From NCBI GenBank assembly GCA_913041095.1, contig CAJWIB010000031.1:1-14251 (forward strand): DNA of 14,251 nt, read 5' to 3'. The translations under genes and the position numbers were made by a program. A model generated the notes under the pieces. The model made no database searches. It had not been told where the DNA came from and was given only the letters and a program-made list of their open reading frames with translations. This document shows, piece by piece, positions 5,885-13,687 of the stretch (its first letter is position 1; the number at the start of each line of letters is the position of its first letter). This DNA comes from an uncultured Rhodospirillaceae bacterium. GTDB taxonomy: Bacteria > Pseudomonadota > Alphaproteobacteria > Rhodospirillales > UBA2165.

Positions 5885-6973
5885 TTAGTGCAGATCCGCC
5901 CGCAATTGCTGGCGAAGTACGTCGATTGGCATCATCTTGCCTTCAACGTCCAAATGCCAGAACGTCCAGCCGTTACAGGCTGGCGCATCCTGCACCAAGG
6001 CACCAACCCGGTGGATTGAGCCCCGATGATCCGAGCTGATAATCGAGCCATCAGCGCGTACTTTGGCAGTGTGACGTTTACGGGTGTCACACAACACAGT
6101 ACCAGGCTCCAATAGCCCTCGTTCTACCAGCCAGCCAAATGGGATACGTGGTTCTTTCTTTTTAGAAGGCGTTGTCACCAAACTTTCGTCTGCCGGGCTT
6201 GTAATCTGGGAGATTCGTTTTTTTGCCACCGTCAGGTAATCTTTATCCCGCTCGACACCAATATAATTCCGGCCGAGCTTTTTGGCGACGGCACCGGTCG
6301 TGCCAGTACCAAAGAATGGGTCCAGCACCACATCACCCGGCTCTGTCGAAGACAGAATCACCCGGTGGAGCAGCGATTCGGGCTTCTGTGTTGGATGCGC
6401 TTTTTTTCCATCTTTTTCATTTTTAATGCGCTCACCACCATTACAGATTGGCAACAGCCAATCGGAGCGCATCTGAACGTCTTCATTCAAGGCTTTCATG
6501 GCTTCATAGTTGAAGCGATACTTGGCGCCTTTACCTTTAGAGCACCAGATCAACGTCTCATGTGCATTGGTGAAGCGCTTACCGCGAAAATTCGGCATCG
6601 GATTGGTTTTACGCCAGATTACATCATTGAGCATCCAAAAACCCATATCCTGGAGCGCCGTACCAATGCGAAAAATATTGTGGTAGCTGCCGATCACCCA
6701 GAGCGTGCCGGTCTCCTTGAGCACTCGTCGTGCTTCAGTGAGCCAGGAACGGGAAAATTTATCGTAAACGGCAAAGCTTTCGAACTGATCCCATTCGTCG
6801 TCAACCGCGTCGACTTTGGAATTGTTAGGACGCAGCAACTCTCCCTCTAACTGAAGATTATAAGGGGGGTCTGCAAAAATGATGTCAACCGATGCACTCG
6901 GGAGGGTCTTCATCATCTCGACGCTATCGCCTTCGAGAATCTGATTCAATTTTAACTTTTTGTGGCCTGCCAT
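5885..6973 (-). CDS. ccrM: CcrM-type DNA adenine-N6 methyltransferase (GANTC)
   Basis: CcrM methylates adenine in GANTC and in alphaproteobacteria coordinates replication and cell-cycle transcription; it is usually an orphan enzyme without a restriction partner, and no nuclease gene is seen here. The 362 residues match the family length. Its beta-class layout has DPPY at 35-38 first, then the S-adenosylmethionine motif DPFFGTGTT at 218-226. TNPMPNFRG at 123-131 and HPTQKPE at 193-199 are further family segments. The C-terminal DNA-recognition domain (about 275-358, with CNGWTFWH at 333-340) is intact. No good ribosome binding site precedes the ATG; AAGGA lies 17 bases away. It follows rnhB after a gap of about 100 bases that holds GANTC sites. 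Confidence 0.93.
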   Translation of the reverse strand: MAGHKKLKLNQILEGDSVEMMKTLPSASVDIIFADPPYNLQLEGELLRPNNSKVDAVDDEWDQFESFAVYDKFSRSWLTEARRVLKETGTLWVIGSYHNIFRIGTALQDMGFWMLNDVIWRKTNPMPNFRGKRFTNAHETLIWCSKGKGAKYRFNYEAMKALNEDVQMRSDWLLPICNGGERIKNEKDGKKAHPTQKPESLLHRVILSSTEPGDVVLDPFFGTGTTGAVAKKLGRNYIGVERDKDYLTVAKKRISQITSPADESLVTTPSKKKEPRIPFGWLVERGLLEPGTVLCDTRKRHTAKVRADGSIISSDHRGSIHRVGALVQDAPACNGWTFWHLDVEGKMMPIDVLRQQLRADLH

Positions 6974-6987
6974 AACCGGTGCATACT

Positions 6988-7085
6988 GAGTCCTTGGCGA
7001 TTCACCGTCAAGAACTATTTGAAATCAATGGTTTAGGGGGGACTTAGCAGTGATCACAAACTACAATATGTGGGAGTCAAGAATC
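6988..7085 (-). promoter_or_regulatory. GANTC site cluster in front of ccrM
   Basis: Four GANTC sites lie within 98 bases: GAGTC at 6988, GATTC at 6999, GAGTC at 7074 and GAATC at 7081. Random sequence would hold about one per 256 bases. The two nearest sites are 15-31 bases upstream of the ccrM start, and the outer two straddle the end of rnhB. In Caulobacter, methylation of GANTC sites in the ccrM promoter lowers its transcription, so the same self-limiting control is plausible here. No TTAA-N7-TTAA CtrA box was seen, and no strong -35/-10 pair stands out. Confidence 0.5.
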
Positions 7086-7703
7086 TTCGCGCGACAAGAT
7101 GTTGATTATCGGTTTGTAACTTTTTCGATGATGTTCGGTGATGTCGAGCCGTTCCAGGCCTGCTTGATGCGCTTTGGTACCATAGCCCATATTATTTTCC
7201 CACGCATATCCGGGGTGCGATTCGCTAAGCTTGGTCATTATGCGATCGCGTGTAACCTTGGCGAAGATCGACGCTGCGGCAATGGAAAGTGAGCGCGAAT
7301 CCCCTTTGACAATGGCCTCAGCTGGACAGAAAATAAGCGGTACTTTGTTGCCATCGACCAAGGCAAATTCAGGTGGACTGGAAAGACTTTCAACCGCGCG
7401 CGCCATCGCCAGAAAAGTTGCCTGCAAAATATTAACAGTATCAATCTCCTCGACACTGGCGATACCGACACCGCATTCAACGCTTTGCTGGAGCGCTTCA
7501 AATAGAGCATAACGTTTGGGCGCGGTGAGCTTTTTTGAATCTTCTAGTCCGGTCAGCAGCGCGCCGCTCATATTTTCTCGATCAAGAATAACTGCCGCCG
7601 CGACAACCGGCCCGGCCCAAGAGCCTCGCCCCGCTTCATCTATCCCGGCGATACGGCTGATGCCCTTTTCAACCAAGCGATTTTCGTATTCAAAGTCCGG
7701 CAA
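7077..7703 (-). CDS. rnhB: Ribonuclease HII
   Basis: RNase HII cuts the RNA strand of RNA-DNA hybrids and removes misincorporated ribonucleotides. The 208 residues are typical. The catalytic set is visible: Asp22-Glu23 in GIDEAGRG, Asp117 in LVDGN and Asp153 in AKVTRDRIM. YGTKAHQAGL and HHRKSYKP near the end are also conserved. The start is TTG at 7703, because an in-frame TGA lies two codons upstream and GGGG is spaced 6 bases ahead of it. The segment after the catalytic loop reads GSWAGPVV rather than the more usual GPLAGPVV. It lies between the DUF952 gene (15 bases upstream) and ccrM. Confidence 0.93.
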   Translation of the reverse strand: MPDFEYENRLVEKGISRIAGIDEAGRGSWAGPVVAAAVILDRENMSGALLTGLEDSKKLTAPKRYALFEALQQSVECGVGIASVEEIDTVNILQATFLAMARAVESLSSPPEFALVDGNKVPLIFCPAEAIVKGDSRSLSIAAASIFAKVTRDRIMTKLSESHPGYAWENNMGYGTKAHQAGLERLDITEHHRKSYKPIINILSREDS

Positions 7704-7718
7704 AGTTCACCCCAAATC

Positions 7719-8063
7719 TCAGCCCTCCGGGAATATATGCCTACCATCCAAGTCGAGATTCAATTCAAATGTTCTGATCACAGCCGCAACCGGCAAGTCA
7801 CCATAGAGATGCGGGAACAACACATCATTACGGGAGGGTTCCCATTTGAGTGCGTCACCGAGCGCAGTTGGATCAACTTCGAGTAATACCAACCGATCCT
7901 GACCAGCGCGATGCTTGGCCACACTTTCGATCACCTGAGCACCACTTGAAAAATGGATAAATCCGTCGGCTTGATCTTGTGAGGAGCCGTTATAGCTGCC
8001 GCTAGTTTGGGCCAATGCCCATTCATCCGCCCGGCAGATGTGGTAGATCGGCCCCGCTGGCAT
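7719..8063 (-). CDS. DUF952 family protein, 114 aa
   Basis: This small soluble protein of 114 residues matches DUF952 in length and in its main segments: IYHICRADEWALAQ near the N-terminus, DGFIHFSSGAQV in the middle, LVLLEVDPTALG, and the WEPSRNDVLFPHLYGDLPV stretch. The HFS and HLYG motifs carry the conserved His residues of the family. The biochemical role of DUF952 is not known to me. It sits 5 bases after the acidic 141-residue gene and 15 bases before rnhB, so it is very likely co-transcribed with both. No useful function can be inferred from that. Confidence 0.82.
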   Translation of the reverse strand: MPAGPIYHICRADEWALAQTSGSYNGSSQDQADGFIHFSSGAQVIESVAKHRAGQDRLVLLEVDPTALGDALKWEPSRNDVLFPHLYGDLPVAAVIRTFELNLDLDGRHIFPEG

Positions 8064-8068
8064 TTAAG

Positions 8069-8494
8069 TTAAGCCGACAGTCTGGTTTTGAGCGCCTTCA
8101 GATAGCGCAAATCCATTTGCTCGAACTCACCTTGTTCCAAATCGTCTTCATATTCTTCGAGCTCGGATTTGGTAGCATCAGAAATTTCCAGCCCACGAAT
8201 GGCCGCGATCAGGCTCGAAGCTTCTGCTCTTTCTTCTGCGCTGAGTGGATTTAAATCGCTATCATCATCGTCGTCGTTAGATTGCTCAGCTTCGCCTTCA
8301 TCTTCGTCATCATCGCTATGATCTGATTCTGTCGACGCATCACCTTGAGACATCAGCAAATCATCCCAGGTGACACCGGCAACTGTCATCTTGGCATTAA
8401 TATCGCGGGCCGCCGCTAAAACGTCAGCCTCATCTTCGCTGTTAAGCTTTTCCAGCAAAGCAATAAAATCGTCTCTTTCTAACTTTGTTCTCAT
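8069..8494 (-). CDS. Hypothetical protein with central acidic tract, 141 aa
   Basis: I do not recognise this protein as a named family. The N-terminal part (about 1-48) is helical and contains LAAARDINAKMTVAGVTWDDLL, which resembles the short helix-turn segments seen in several alphaproteobacterial proteins of unknown function. Residues 52-80 are almost entirely Asp, Glu and Ser and must be disordered. The C-terminal part (about 83-141) is again helical and charged, ending DLRYLKALKTRLSA. The start is well supported by GGAG about 7 bases before the ATG. The gene is 5 bases upstream of the DUF952 gene. The acidic tract could act as a DNA mimic or a protein-binding tail, but nothing in the sequence decides this. 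Confidence 0.75.
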   Translation of the reverse strand: MRTKLERDDFIALLEKLNSEDEADVLAAARDINAKMTVAGVTWDDLLMSQGDASTESDHSDDDEDEGEAEQSNDDDDDSDLNPLSAEERAEASSLIAAIRGLEISDATKSELEEYEDDLEQGEFEQMDLRYLKALKTRLSA

Positions 8495-8564
8495 TGATGT
8501 TCTCCAACGGGTCTTAGAGCATGACGACTCCTGAAAAACAAGACTGAATTATTTGACCTTGCGC

Positions 8565-9650
8565 TTAGAATAAACCCATTTGATCACCTAGCGCCAGTGG
8601 TGCTTCGAACTGCGAACAATTAAGATCAAGTATGCGTTCGGGAAGTCCGAGCTTTTTTTGCGCAAGGTGAAAACGTCGTTGAATTATCTCGGCGTAAGGT
8701 CCCTCCCCGGTGAACCGTTGACCAAACTCCGAATCATTCAATTTTCCTGAACGGCATTGCCGGATCAGGCTAAGAACATGGCGGGCGCGATCAGGATAGT
8801 GCGCCTCAAGCCAATCAGTGAACACTAGTTTTAACTCATAAGGCAAGCGTAGCAACAGATAAGCTGCCTGCACGGCACCAGCTTCAGCGCAGACTGCTAA
8901 TATTTTCTCAATTTCCGGGTCGTTGAGCCCGGGAATCATCGGTGATACCAAAACACCGGTCGGCACGCCGGCGTCGTTAAGCGCATGCATGGTTTTAAGG
9001 CGTCGCTCCGGCGTTGCCGCGCGCGGTTCCATCTTACGGGCGAGATCGCGATCCAGTGTCGTCACCGAAATCATGATATGAACCAGATTACGCTCGGCCA
9101 CTGAGGTTAAGATATCAAGGTCGCGCAAAATACCGGCTGACTTGGTGATGATCGAAAACGGATGATTGAAAGCGTTCAACACTTCGAGGATCGAGCGGGT
9201 AATCATGAGCTCCCGCTCAGCCGGTTGATAGCAATCCGTATTGACGCCTAAGGCCATCGGCGCCGGTGTGTATTTTGGTTTCCGCAGTTCTTTCTCTAAC
9301 AGCGCGGCAGCGTATTCTTTAAAAAATATTCTGGTCTCAAAATCAAGTCCAGGTGACAAATCCAGAAATGCGTGCGACGGTCGTGCAAAGCAATAGACAC
9401 ACCCATGCTCACAACCACGATACGGATTGATCGAGCGATCAAATGGAATATCGGGTGATTGATTGCGGGTAATGACACTGCGGGCTGCATCCGGTCTGAT
9501 TTTGGTTTGCAACTTATGCGCCAAATCGCTTTCATTCTCGGCAGCCCACCAACCGTCGTCAACCGCAATACGTGCCGTCTGTTCGAAACGGCCCGCCGGA
9601 TTACCGACAGCACCTCGACCTTTTTGCAATTGATCTGATAACATGTCCAT
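8565..9650 (-). CDS. PA0069-family radical SAM protein
   Basis: This radical S-adenosylmethionine enzyme is of unknown substrate. Counting from the ATG at 9650 it has 361 residues. The 4Fe-4S motif is C80-EHG-C84-VY-C87 within NPYRGCEHGCVYCFARP. The N-terminal KGRGAVGNPAGRFE and the later NTDCYQPAERELMITRSILE, FSIITKSAGILRDLDIL and VSPMIPGLND are characteristic of the PA0069 group, which is related to SPL-like radical SAM proteins. An upstream ATG at 9668 would add six residues; neither start has a clear ribosome binding site. It is the first gene of the minus-strand run, 70 bases before the acidic protein, and is divergent from the glycosyltransferase genes. Confidence 0.86.
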   Translation of the reverse strand: MDMLSDQLQKGRGAVGNPAGRFEQTARIAVDDGWWAAENESDLAHKLQTKIRPDAARSVITRNQSPDIPFDRSINPYRGCEHGCVYCFARPSHAFLDLSPGLDFETRIFFKEYAAALLEKELRKPKYTPAPMALGVNTDCYQPAERELMITRSILEVLNAFNHPFSIITKSAGILRDLDILTSVAERNLVHIMISVTTLDRDLARKMEPRAATPERRLKTMHALNDAGVPTGVLVSPMIPGLNDPEIEKILAVCAEAGAVQAAYLLLRLPYELKLVFTDWLEAHYPDRARHVLSLIRQCRSGKLNDSEFGQRFTGEGPYAEIIQRRFHLAQKKLGLPERILDLNCSQFEAPLALGDQMGLF

Positions 9651-9693
9651 AACGAGCTTATAACACATAGAAAGTTAATAGGAACATAACAAG

Positions 9694-9722
9694 AACATAC
9701 ATATTTGTTATCACAATTGCAA
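9694..9722 (-). promoter_or_regulatory. Possible promoter of the radical SAM gene
   Basis: On the minus strand, TTGCAA (9717-9722) and TATGTT (9694-9699) are separated by 17 bases. The -10 is the same hexamer as in the etf promoter. The start of transcription would fall shortly before the ATG at 9668. The surrounding 100 bases are AT-rich and separate two divergent genes. Confidence 0.35.
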
Positions 9723-9757
9723 TGGCCCCTTTACGACAAGCCCAGTATAGTCCCACC

Positions 9758-10429
9758 ATGCTGAGTATTATTATCCCAACATTAAATGCAGCAGCGGCTA
9801 TTGAGCGGACTTTAACGGCGCTTGGGACGCCCGAAATAGCGACACAGATTATTGTTAGCGATGGCGGCTCAACGGATGAAACACGATCAATTGCTGAACG
9901 GTATGGGGCGACGGTTATTAACGCGCCAAAAGGCCGCGGTTCCCAATTGGCTGCCGGGGCGGACAGGGCAACACATCCCTGGTTGTTATTTCTCCATGCC
10001 GATACGCTATTGGACGCAGCGTGGCCGCAGACATTCATAGCGTTTGTTGCCAGCCCTATGACACCTCCTCGCGCCGGTGTTTTTAAATTTACCTTGGACG
10101 ATCCGGCCCCGGCAGCCCGCCGGCTTGAAAAAATTGTTGTGTGGCGATGCCGCTTGTTGGGCTTGCCTTATGGCGACCAGGGTTTGTTGATCTCGCGCCA
10201 GCATTATGATCAGATTGGCACCTTTAAAGGCTTACCCCTATTTGAAGATGTTGAGATTGTCCGGCGCATCGGTCGGCACAATATTGAATATCTTGAACTT
10301 CCAGCCATCACCTCTGCCGTCCGTTATCAAAAATCCGGTTATGTCTTGCGTACTTTGAGGAATGCAACCTGCCTGTCGCTCTATTTTGCCGGACTCTCGC
10401 CAAAGCTAATCGGACGCCTCTATCAATGA
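9758..10429 (+). CDS. TIGR04283-like family 2 glycosyltransferase
   Basis: This is a GT-A fold family 2 glycosyltransferase of 223 residues, cytoplasmic or membrane-associated. The N-terminus MLSIIIPTLNAAAAIERTL starts at the ATG at 9758; the in-frame ATG at 9722 would add 12 residues not typical of the family. VSDGGSTDET is at 33-42 (nucleotide-sugar binding) and HADT at 80-83 is the DxD-like metal site. LPYGDQGLLISRQHYDQIG and FEDVEIVRR complete the usual set. The size and the downstream DUF2064 partner match the TIGR04283/TIGR04282 pair, whose family names refer to arsenosugar biosynthesis. No arsenic genes are visible here, so the substrate is unknown. It overlaps the next gene by four bases (ATGA). 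Confidence 0.83.
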   Translation: MLSIIIPTLNAAAAIERTLTALGTPEIATQIIVSDGGSTDETRSIAERYGATVINAPKGRGSQLAAGADRATHPWLLFLHADTLLDAAWPQTFIAFVASPMTPPRAGVFKFTLDDPAPAARRLEKIVVWRCRLLGLPYGDQGLLISRQHYDQIGTFKGLPLFEDVEIVRRIGRHNIEYLELPAITSAVRYQKSGYVLRTLRNATCLSLYFAGLSPKLIGRLYQ

Positions 10430-11046
10430 GCTTAACCCAGCATCTCGTTATTTTTACCAAAGCGCCGCGTCTTGGCACGGTCAAAAGCCGGTTGGCTGTT
10501 GATGTTGGTGAGGTTGAGGCACGCCGTATCTATCTTCAAATGGCGGAACAAACCATCCGGCCGCTAAGCCGTGATGCCCGCTGGCAATCTTACCTGGCCA
10601 TTACGCCGGACAATGATGCACTGGCGGGTTTTGGCTGGTCGTCACCTGAACTCGCTCGGTTGCCACAGGGCCGCGGCAACCTTGGTGAGCGATTAGGCCG
10701 TATCCACCGCGATCTTGCACCGGGCCCGGTTATTTTTATCGGCACTGATCTGCCGGACATTGACACCGAGCGGATGGGCCGCGCTTTCAAAGCTCTGGGT
10801 GACCATGACGCTGTGATCGGTCCAGCTGAAGACGGCGGCTATTGGCTTATTGGTTTTAAAAGACGGCCCAGGATTCTCGACGTTTTTAACAATATTAGAT
10901 GGTCGAGTGAGCATACCAGGTCAGATACCATCCGCAACATTGAAGCCAAAGTTCACCACCCCCGTATAAAACTGCTCGAACAATTGGACGATATCGACGA
11001 TATTGCGAGTTATCAGAAAGCCCAAAAAATATACCTCGGGAATTAA
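10426..11046 (+). CDS. TIGR04282-like DUF2064 nucleotidyl/glycosyltransferase
   Basis: This protein of 206 residues has the DUF2064 layout: FTKAPRLGTVKSRLA at 10-24 (nucleotide-binding Lys/Arg loop), IGTDLPDID around 105-113 and PAEDGGYWLIG at 133-143. The fold is related to GT-A and MobA/CofC-type nucleotidyltransferases, so it may make or use a nucleotide-activated sugar. Its start overlaps the stop of the preceding glycosyltransferase (ATGA), a strong sign of translational coupling and joint function. The stop lies one base before the CoA-transferase start, placing all three in one transcript. The substrate is not known from the sequence. Confidence 0.83.
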   Translation: MSLTQHLVIFTKAPRLGTVKSRLAVDVGEVEARRIYLQMAEQTIRPLSRDARWQSYLAITPDNDALAGFGWSSPELARLPQGRGNLGERLGRIHRDLAPGPVIFIGTDLPDIDTERMGRAFKALGDHDAVIGPAEDGGYWLIGFKRRPRILDVFNNIRWSSEHTRSDTIRNIEAKVHHPRIKLLEQLDDIDDIASYQKAQKIYLGN

Positions 11047-11047
11047 C

Positions 11048-12256
11048 ATGACTGAAACAGATTTACCCAATGGCCCGCTTACCGGTATCCGCGTGATTGA
11101 CCTAACCCGCATTTTAGCCGGCCCAATCTGCACCATGAATTTAGGTGATATGGGCGCCGAGATTATCAAGATCGAACGGCCTGGCAAAGGTGATGATACG
11201 CGTGATTGGGGCCCTCCCTTTGTTGAGGGGCAAGCCGCTTATTTCCTATGTGCCAATCGCAGTAAAAAAAGCGTCACCCTTGATCTGAAAAATGAGCAGG
11301 GAAAGGACATATTGCGCCAGCTGATTGCAAAATCAGATGTTGTAGTCGACAATTTCAAAACCGGCACGATGGAAAAATGGGGTTTCACTGAAGAATGGTT
11401 TAAGGATCAGGCGCCTCATGTCGTCCAGTGCCAGATCACTGGCTATGGAGATAAGGGACCCAAGGCCGGATTGCCCGGTTATGATTTTATCTTGCAGGCC
11501 GAGAGCGGGCTGATGAGCATCACCGGCAATATTGATTGCGGTCCGGCAAAATATGGCGTTGCTATAGTTGACGTCTGCACTGGTCAAAATGCCGCAATGT
11601 GTATCCTGGCCGCACTCAATGCCCGCCATACCACCGGCAAAGGCCAACGTATCGAACTTTCACTGTTCAATACCAGCCTCGCCATGCTGGTGAATATTGG
11701 CTCGAGCTATCTCGCTAACGGTGAACGACCTGGTCGCTTCGGCAATGCCCATGCGAGCATCGTGCCCTATCGGGATTTTTCGACCAAAGACGGCGACATT
11801 GTTATTGCTGTTGGCAACGATACCCAATTTTCCCGCCTCGCCGAAGCTTTAGGCCACCCCGAATGGGCCACGGATGAAGATTTCAGAACTAACGCCCAAC
11901 GGGTCGAAAATCGTGTTGCCCTGGAACTTTACATCAATGAAGGTTTGGCCAGAAAATCCGCTGATGAGTGGATTAAATCGTTCGAAGCAGACGGCATCCC
12001 GTGCAGCAAAATCAATGCCGCCGATGAAGCCATCGAATGCGCGCAGGCTCAGGCTCACGATATGGTCGTAGAGCTTGATCATCCGACCATCGGCAGCCTA
12101 AGGATGCTGGGTGTTCCCTATACTTTCTCTGAGACCCCGGCAAAAGCTGGTCAGGCACCGCCGCTCCTCGGCGCTGATACGGAAGATGTCTTATCTGAAC
12201 TGTTAAATATCGATGCGGAAAAACTAGCTGAATTGCGCATTAAAAATATTATTTAA
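11048..12256 (+). CDS. Class III CoA-transferase (CaiB/BaiF family)
   Basis: Class III CoA-transferases move CoA between carboxylic acids through a covalent aspartyl intermediate. The protein has 402 residues, the normal size. The N-terminal GIRVIDLTRILAGPICTMNL and LGDMGAEIIKIERPGKGDD are the family signature. Asp175 in YGVAIVDVCTG sits where the nucleophilic Asp is expected, and GKGQRIELSLFNT follows as usual. The start is ATG at 11048, one base after the previous stop, with GGGA upstream. The longer frame from 11003 overlaps the upstream gene and is rejected. The acceptor and donor cannot be inferred from the sequence. The neighbouring oxidoreductase may act on the same substrate class. 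Confidence 0.9.
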   Translation: MTETDLPNGPLTGIRVIDLTRILAGPICTMNLGDMGAEIIKIERPGKGDDTRDWGPPFVEGQAAYFLCANRSKKSVTLDLKNEQGKDILRQLIAKSDVVVDNFKTGTMEKWGFTEEWFKDQAPHVVQCQITGYGDKGPKAGLPGYDFILQAESGLMSITGNIDCGPAKYGVAIVDVCTGQNAAMCILAALNARHTTGKGQRIELSLFNTSLAMLVNIGSSYLANGERPGRFGNAHASIVPYRDFSTKDGDIVIAVGNDTQFSRLAEALGHPEWATDEDFRTNAQRVENRVALELYINEGLARKSADEWIKSFEADGIPCSKINAADEAIECAQAQAHDMVVELDHPTIGSLRMLGVPYTFSETPAKAGQAPPLLGADTEDVLSELLNIDAEKLAELRIKNII

Positions 12257-12352
12257 TAATAAACAATGACGTATCGATATCAAAGTGGCTGTCGAAGCTT
12301 CCATTGACGCTTACAATCAACGCCAAGACGAGGACGATTTTCAAAACTTTTA

Positions 12353-12391
12353 GCAGCTTTACGATAGGCTTTTTTAAGCTTAAAAAGCTGC
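12353..12391 (+). promoter_or_regulatory. Competing hairpins in the leader of the Gfo/Idh gene
   Basis: GCAGCTTT (12353-12360) can pair perfectly with AAAGCTGC (12384-12391). Inside the loop, GCTTTTTTAAG (12368-12378) can pair with CTTAAAAAGC (12379-12388), and this arm shares bases with the first stem, so only one can form. Neither is followed by a T run, so no simple terminator is implied. It lies 60-100 bases before the start codon. Chance pairing in AT-rich DNA is possible. Confidence 0.25.
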
Positions 12392-12451
12392 ATCGGAATC
12401 AAATCATAATCAGTACAACAAAATTCAATTAGCACCATTAAGGGGTAACAC

Positions 12452-13582
12452 ATGGCTGGAATTAACCTGGGCACCGTAGATGAAATTGGCTTGGCGATTA
12501 TCGGCTGCGGTACGATTGGCCGCATTCGCGCCAAATATGCCCGAGAATATCCGGGTGTAAAATGGCTTGGCCTATGTGATATTAATGATGATCTTGGCAA
12601 GCAGCTCGCCGAGGACACCAATGCCGATTTTTTTACCAATGATTTCAGCGAATTGATTAAACGGCCGGAAGTTAACGCGGTCATGATCATCACAGATGAA
12701 AACAAACACACCGAGCCGACTTTGCTGGCAGTTGAACAAGGCCACAAACTGTTTATCGAAAAACCACTGGCGACGGAAGCCCGCGAATCGATGCAGATCT
12801 TAAATGCAATTACCGATGGCGGCCTCGACGCCTGTGTTGGTTACACCCAGCGTTTCCGCCGCCGCTTCCTGACAGTTAAGGAGCGTCTTCAAAACGGTCA
12901 GATCGGGGATGTGCATACCGTGACGACGCGGGCTTTTATGAACCGTATGGTGCCGATTGCCACCATTGCTAAAACCAATGCGCGTCATAATCTGACGCCG
13001 ATGGTGGTCTCCGGCACTCACTCGCTCGATATGTCGATGTGGCTGATGGAAGGCAAGAAGCCGGTTTCCGTCTATGCGAAGTCGGTCGACAAAGTTCTTA
13101 ACGAGTGGGGCACCAAGGATTCGACCTTCGGCATCTTTACCATGGATGACGGCACCATCTTTTCAATGAATATCTGCTGGGCCTTACCAGAAGTGTGGCC
13201 GGGCACGGTCTATGGCCTTGAGATCGGCATCGTCGGCACCGAAGGTATCATTGATATTGAAGACACCCACCGCGATCTCGTGCTGGCCACTAATCATAAT
13301 CTGCCGGGCGGTTATATCTCCGGCGGCTACGAGGCTCCCGAACGCCATGTCGACTTTTTAACCAGCTACCCGCCGGGTGATCTCTGGAACGATCAACTTT
13401 ATGGTCCGATGCGGGAAGAAACCATTGGTTGGTTCACTCGTATTATGATGGGCACACCCACGCCGCACGCTACGGCTGCTGAGGGGCATTCGAACCTCCT
13501 CTGCACGATGGCGATGGATTTGTCGGCCAAACGCGGTGCCGAAGTCGAACTGCCGATCGATCCCGAGGAGTTTTATAAGTAA
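12452..13582 (+). CDS. Gfo/Idh/MocA family oxidoreductase
   Basis: This NAD(P)-dependent dehydrogenase of 376 residues probably acts on a sugar, inositol or similar polyol. The Rossmann motif GCGTIG is at 18-23, Asp43 ends the second strand (LCDIND), and the signature EKP is at 103-105 in FIEKPLATEA. The C-terminal substrate domain contains GTHSLDMSMWL (His190, Asp193), where the family's catalytic His/Asp segment lies. There is no signal peptide. AAGGGG at 12440-12445 is a strong ribosome binding site 6 bases before the ATG. The 195-base gap from the CoA-transferase, with possible leader hairpins, suggests its own regulation. The substrate is not determinable here. Confidence 0.9.
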   Translation: MAGINLGTVDEIGLAIIGCGTIGRIRAKYAREYPGVKWLGLCDINDDLGKQLAEDTNADFFTNDFSELIKRPEVNAVMIITDENKHTEPTLLAVEQGHKLFIEKPLATEARESMQILNAITDGGLDACVGYTQRFRRRFLTVKERLQNGQIGDVHTVTTRAFMNRMVPIATIAKTNARHNLTPMVVSGTHSLDMSMWLMEGKKPVSVYAKSVDKVLNEWGTKDSTFGIFTMDDGTIFSMNICWALPEVWPGTVYGLEIGIVGTEGIIDIEDTHRDLVLATNHNLPGGYISGGYEAPERHVDFLTSYPPGDLWNDQLYGPMREETIGWFTRIMMGTPTPHATAAEGHSNLLCTMAMDLSAKRGAEVELPIDPEEFYK

Positions 13583-13687
13583 AGAATTGTGGGCACATGT
13601 ATTTGTTACACGTTATATTTTAATTAATAATTCATATTATAATTAAGGGGCTGACCCATCTAACTAGTTCAAATATAGTTTAACCCA
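13583..13687. other. AT-rich spacer between convergent genes
   Basis: No gene and no GC-rich hairpin is seen between the oxidoreductase and cupin stops. TTAATTA (13620-13626) and TAATTAA (13640-13646) form a weak 7-bp inverted repeat with a 13-base loop, too AT-rich to call a terminator with confidence. Confidence 0.4.

Noticed and set aside
6365..6850. 161-residue plus-strand ORF inside ccrM
   Set aside because: It is fully antisense to ccrM, whose protein sequence is strongly conserved in type, and has no sign of its own start.
5885..6973. CcrM as part of a restriction-modification system
   Set aside because: No endonuclease or specificity gene is adjacent, and the protein has the full length and C-terminal domain of the orphan cell-cycle methyltransferase.
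8565..9650. Radical SAM gene as the arsenosugar radical SAM enzyme (ArsS), given the neighbouring glycosyltransferases
   Set aside because: Its N-terminus and motif surroundings match the PA0069 group, and it is divergent from the glycosyltransferases.
12280..12432. Minus-strand basic peptide in the leader of the Gfo/Idh gene (MQLFKLKKAYRKAAKSFENR and onward)
   Set aside because: The composition looks protein-like, but the frame runs out of a shadow of the oxidoreductase gene, lacks a ribosome binding site and could not be tied to any family.
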